Shown: positions 63,726-64,000 of the stretch, one piece after another
Layout of the letters: each line of letters opens with the position of its first letter
Numbering within the stretch: position 1 is the first letter of the stretch
Origin: an uncultured bacterium
Lineage (GTDB): Bacteria; Bacillota; Clostridia; Oscillospirales; Oscillospiraceae
Direction: 5' to 3'
Length of the DNA: 64,000 nt
Assembly: GCA_946548895.1 (NCBI GenBank)
Contig: CAMNQF010000001.1
Span: forward strand, 1 to 64,000
The notes under the pieces: model-generated
What the model was told of the DNA's origin: nothing
The model's database searches: none
Seen by the model: the letters and a program-made list of their open reading frames with translations, nothing else
Program-made: the position numbers and the translations under genes

Positions 63726-64000
63726 ATGGACTACCGGGAAGCGGCTGAATTTTTGAAACACCGCGACAATTATCTGATTTTGACCCACAAGCGGCCCGAC
63801 GGGGACACCATCGGCTGCGCCGCTGGACTGTGCCGCGCCCTGCGGGGGCTGGGCAAAACGGCCTATATTCTGCCAAACGAGGACGTCATTCCCCTGCTGG
63901 GGGGCTACCTGGACGGGCTCACCGCCCCGGACGGCTTCACTTCGGACACGGTGGTGAGCACCGACGTGGCCACGGAGAACCTGCTGCCAGACAGCGCCGC
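63726..64000 (+). CDS. nrnA: DHH-family oligoribonuclease/phosphatase NrnA, 3' truncated
   Basis: The first 91 residues are in the window and the gene runs off the right edge. It shows HKRPDGDTIGCAAGLCRAL (DHH-family metal motif variant) and STDVATENLLP (second motif). In Firmicutes, NrnA degrades nano-RNA and pAp, and the gene follows rbfA. ATG 63726 lies 4 bases after rbfA. The family call is clear from motifs and position; the DHHA1 domain is beyond the edge. Confidence 0.92.
   Translation, partial: MDYREAAEFLKHRDNYLILTHKRPDGDTIGCAAGLCRALRGLGKTAYILPNEDVIPLLGGYLDGLTAPDGFTSDTVVSTDVATENLLPDSA

Noticed and set aside
1-64000. tRNA or rRNA genes, complete insertion sequences, integrase or prophage genes
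   Set aside because: None found when reading the intergenic regions and gene products on both strands; only small palindromic elements without coding capacity are present.

Overview
The window comes from a GC-rich, endospore-forming Firmicute, most likely an Oscillospiraceae/Ruminococcaceae-type gut clostridium. The evidence is spoVM, a SipL-like SPOCS-LysM gene, spoIVA, two SleB-family hydrolases, CdaA/CdaR, RemA, a PASTA kinase and strongly clostridial gene orders. GTG and TTG starts with good Shine-Dalgarno sites are common. There are no rRNA or tRNA genes, no transposase and no CRISPR array. The accessory content is small palindromic elements, short peptides and one surface-protein locus.

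Left part (1-25.7 kb): the end of asnA, a frameshifted small membrane gene, smc-ftsY, then a zinc-ribbon gene, rdgB, yhbY, a nadD-yqeK fusion, an LCP ligase, rsfS and trpS. A tagO-wecB pair for cell-wall glycopolymer precursors follows. After it come a minus-strand trio of unknown function, a phosphodiesterase, DUF378 and DUF3048 genes, a small operon with a zincin and a TSCPD protein, two SleB paralogs that share an unusual promoter motif, carD, ispD-ispF and a DUF3343-cysteine desulfurase pair.

Middle part (25.8-46.2 kb): cdaA-cdaR with DUF5685 and DnaJ-domain genes, then the conserved run yicC-remA-gmk-rpoZ-priA-def-fmt-rsmB-rlmN-prpC-prkC-rsgA. The position after rsgA holds a 23-codon spoVM, in the same order as in Bacillus subtilis (rsgA-rpe-thiN-spoVM). 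It is followed by sipL-like and spoIVA genes with sigma-E-type promoters. Together these would encode the base layer of the spore coat. Two related small peptide genes lie on the opposite strand in the same gap.

Right part (46.2-64 kb): two c-di-GMP-I (GEMM) riboswitch aptamers in series, separated by an intrinsic terminator, precede a beta-helix/InlB-repeat/SLH surface protein. Then come a Crp/Fnr regulator, leuC-leuD-leuB with a MITE-like insertion between leuC and leuD, an HD phosphohydrolase, a divergent CoaX-like gene, a TlpA-CD1871A-ferredoxin operon, DUF1934-argS, and the rimP-nusA-rnpM-ylxQ-infB-rbfA-nrnA operon. That operon has a leader terminator, an unusual zinc-knuckle tail on NusA and an unrelated gene between infB and rbfA.

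All positions and motifs were read by eye. Family names rest on recognised motifs and gene order, not on database searches.
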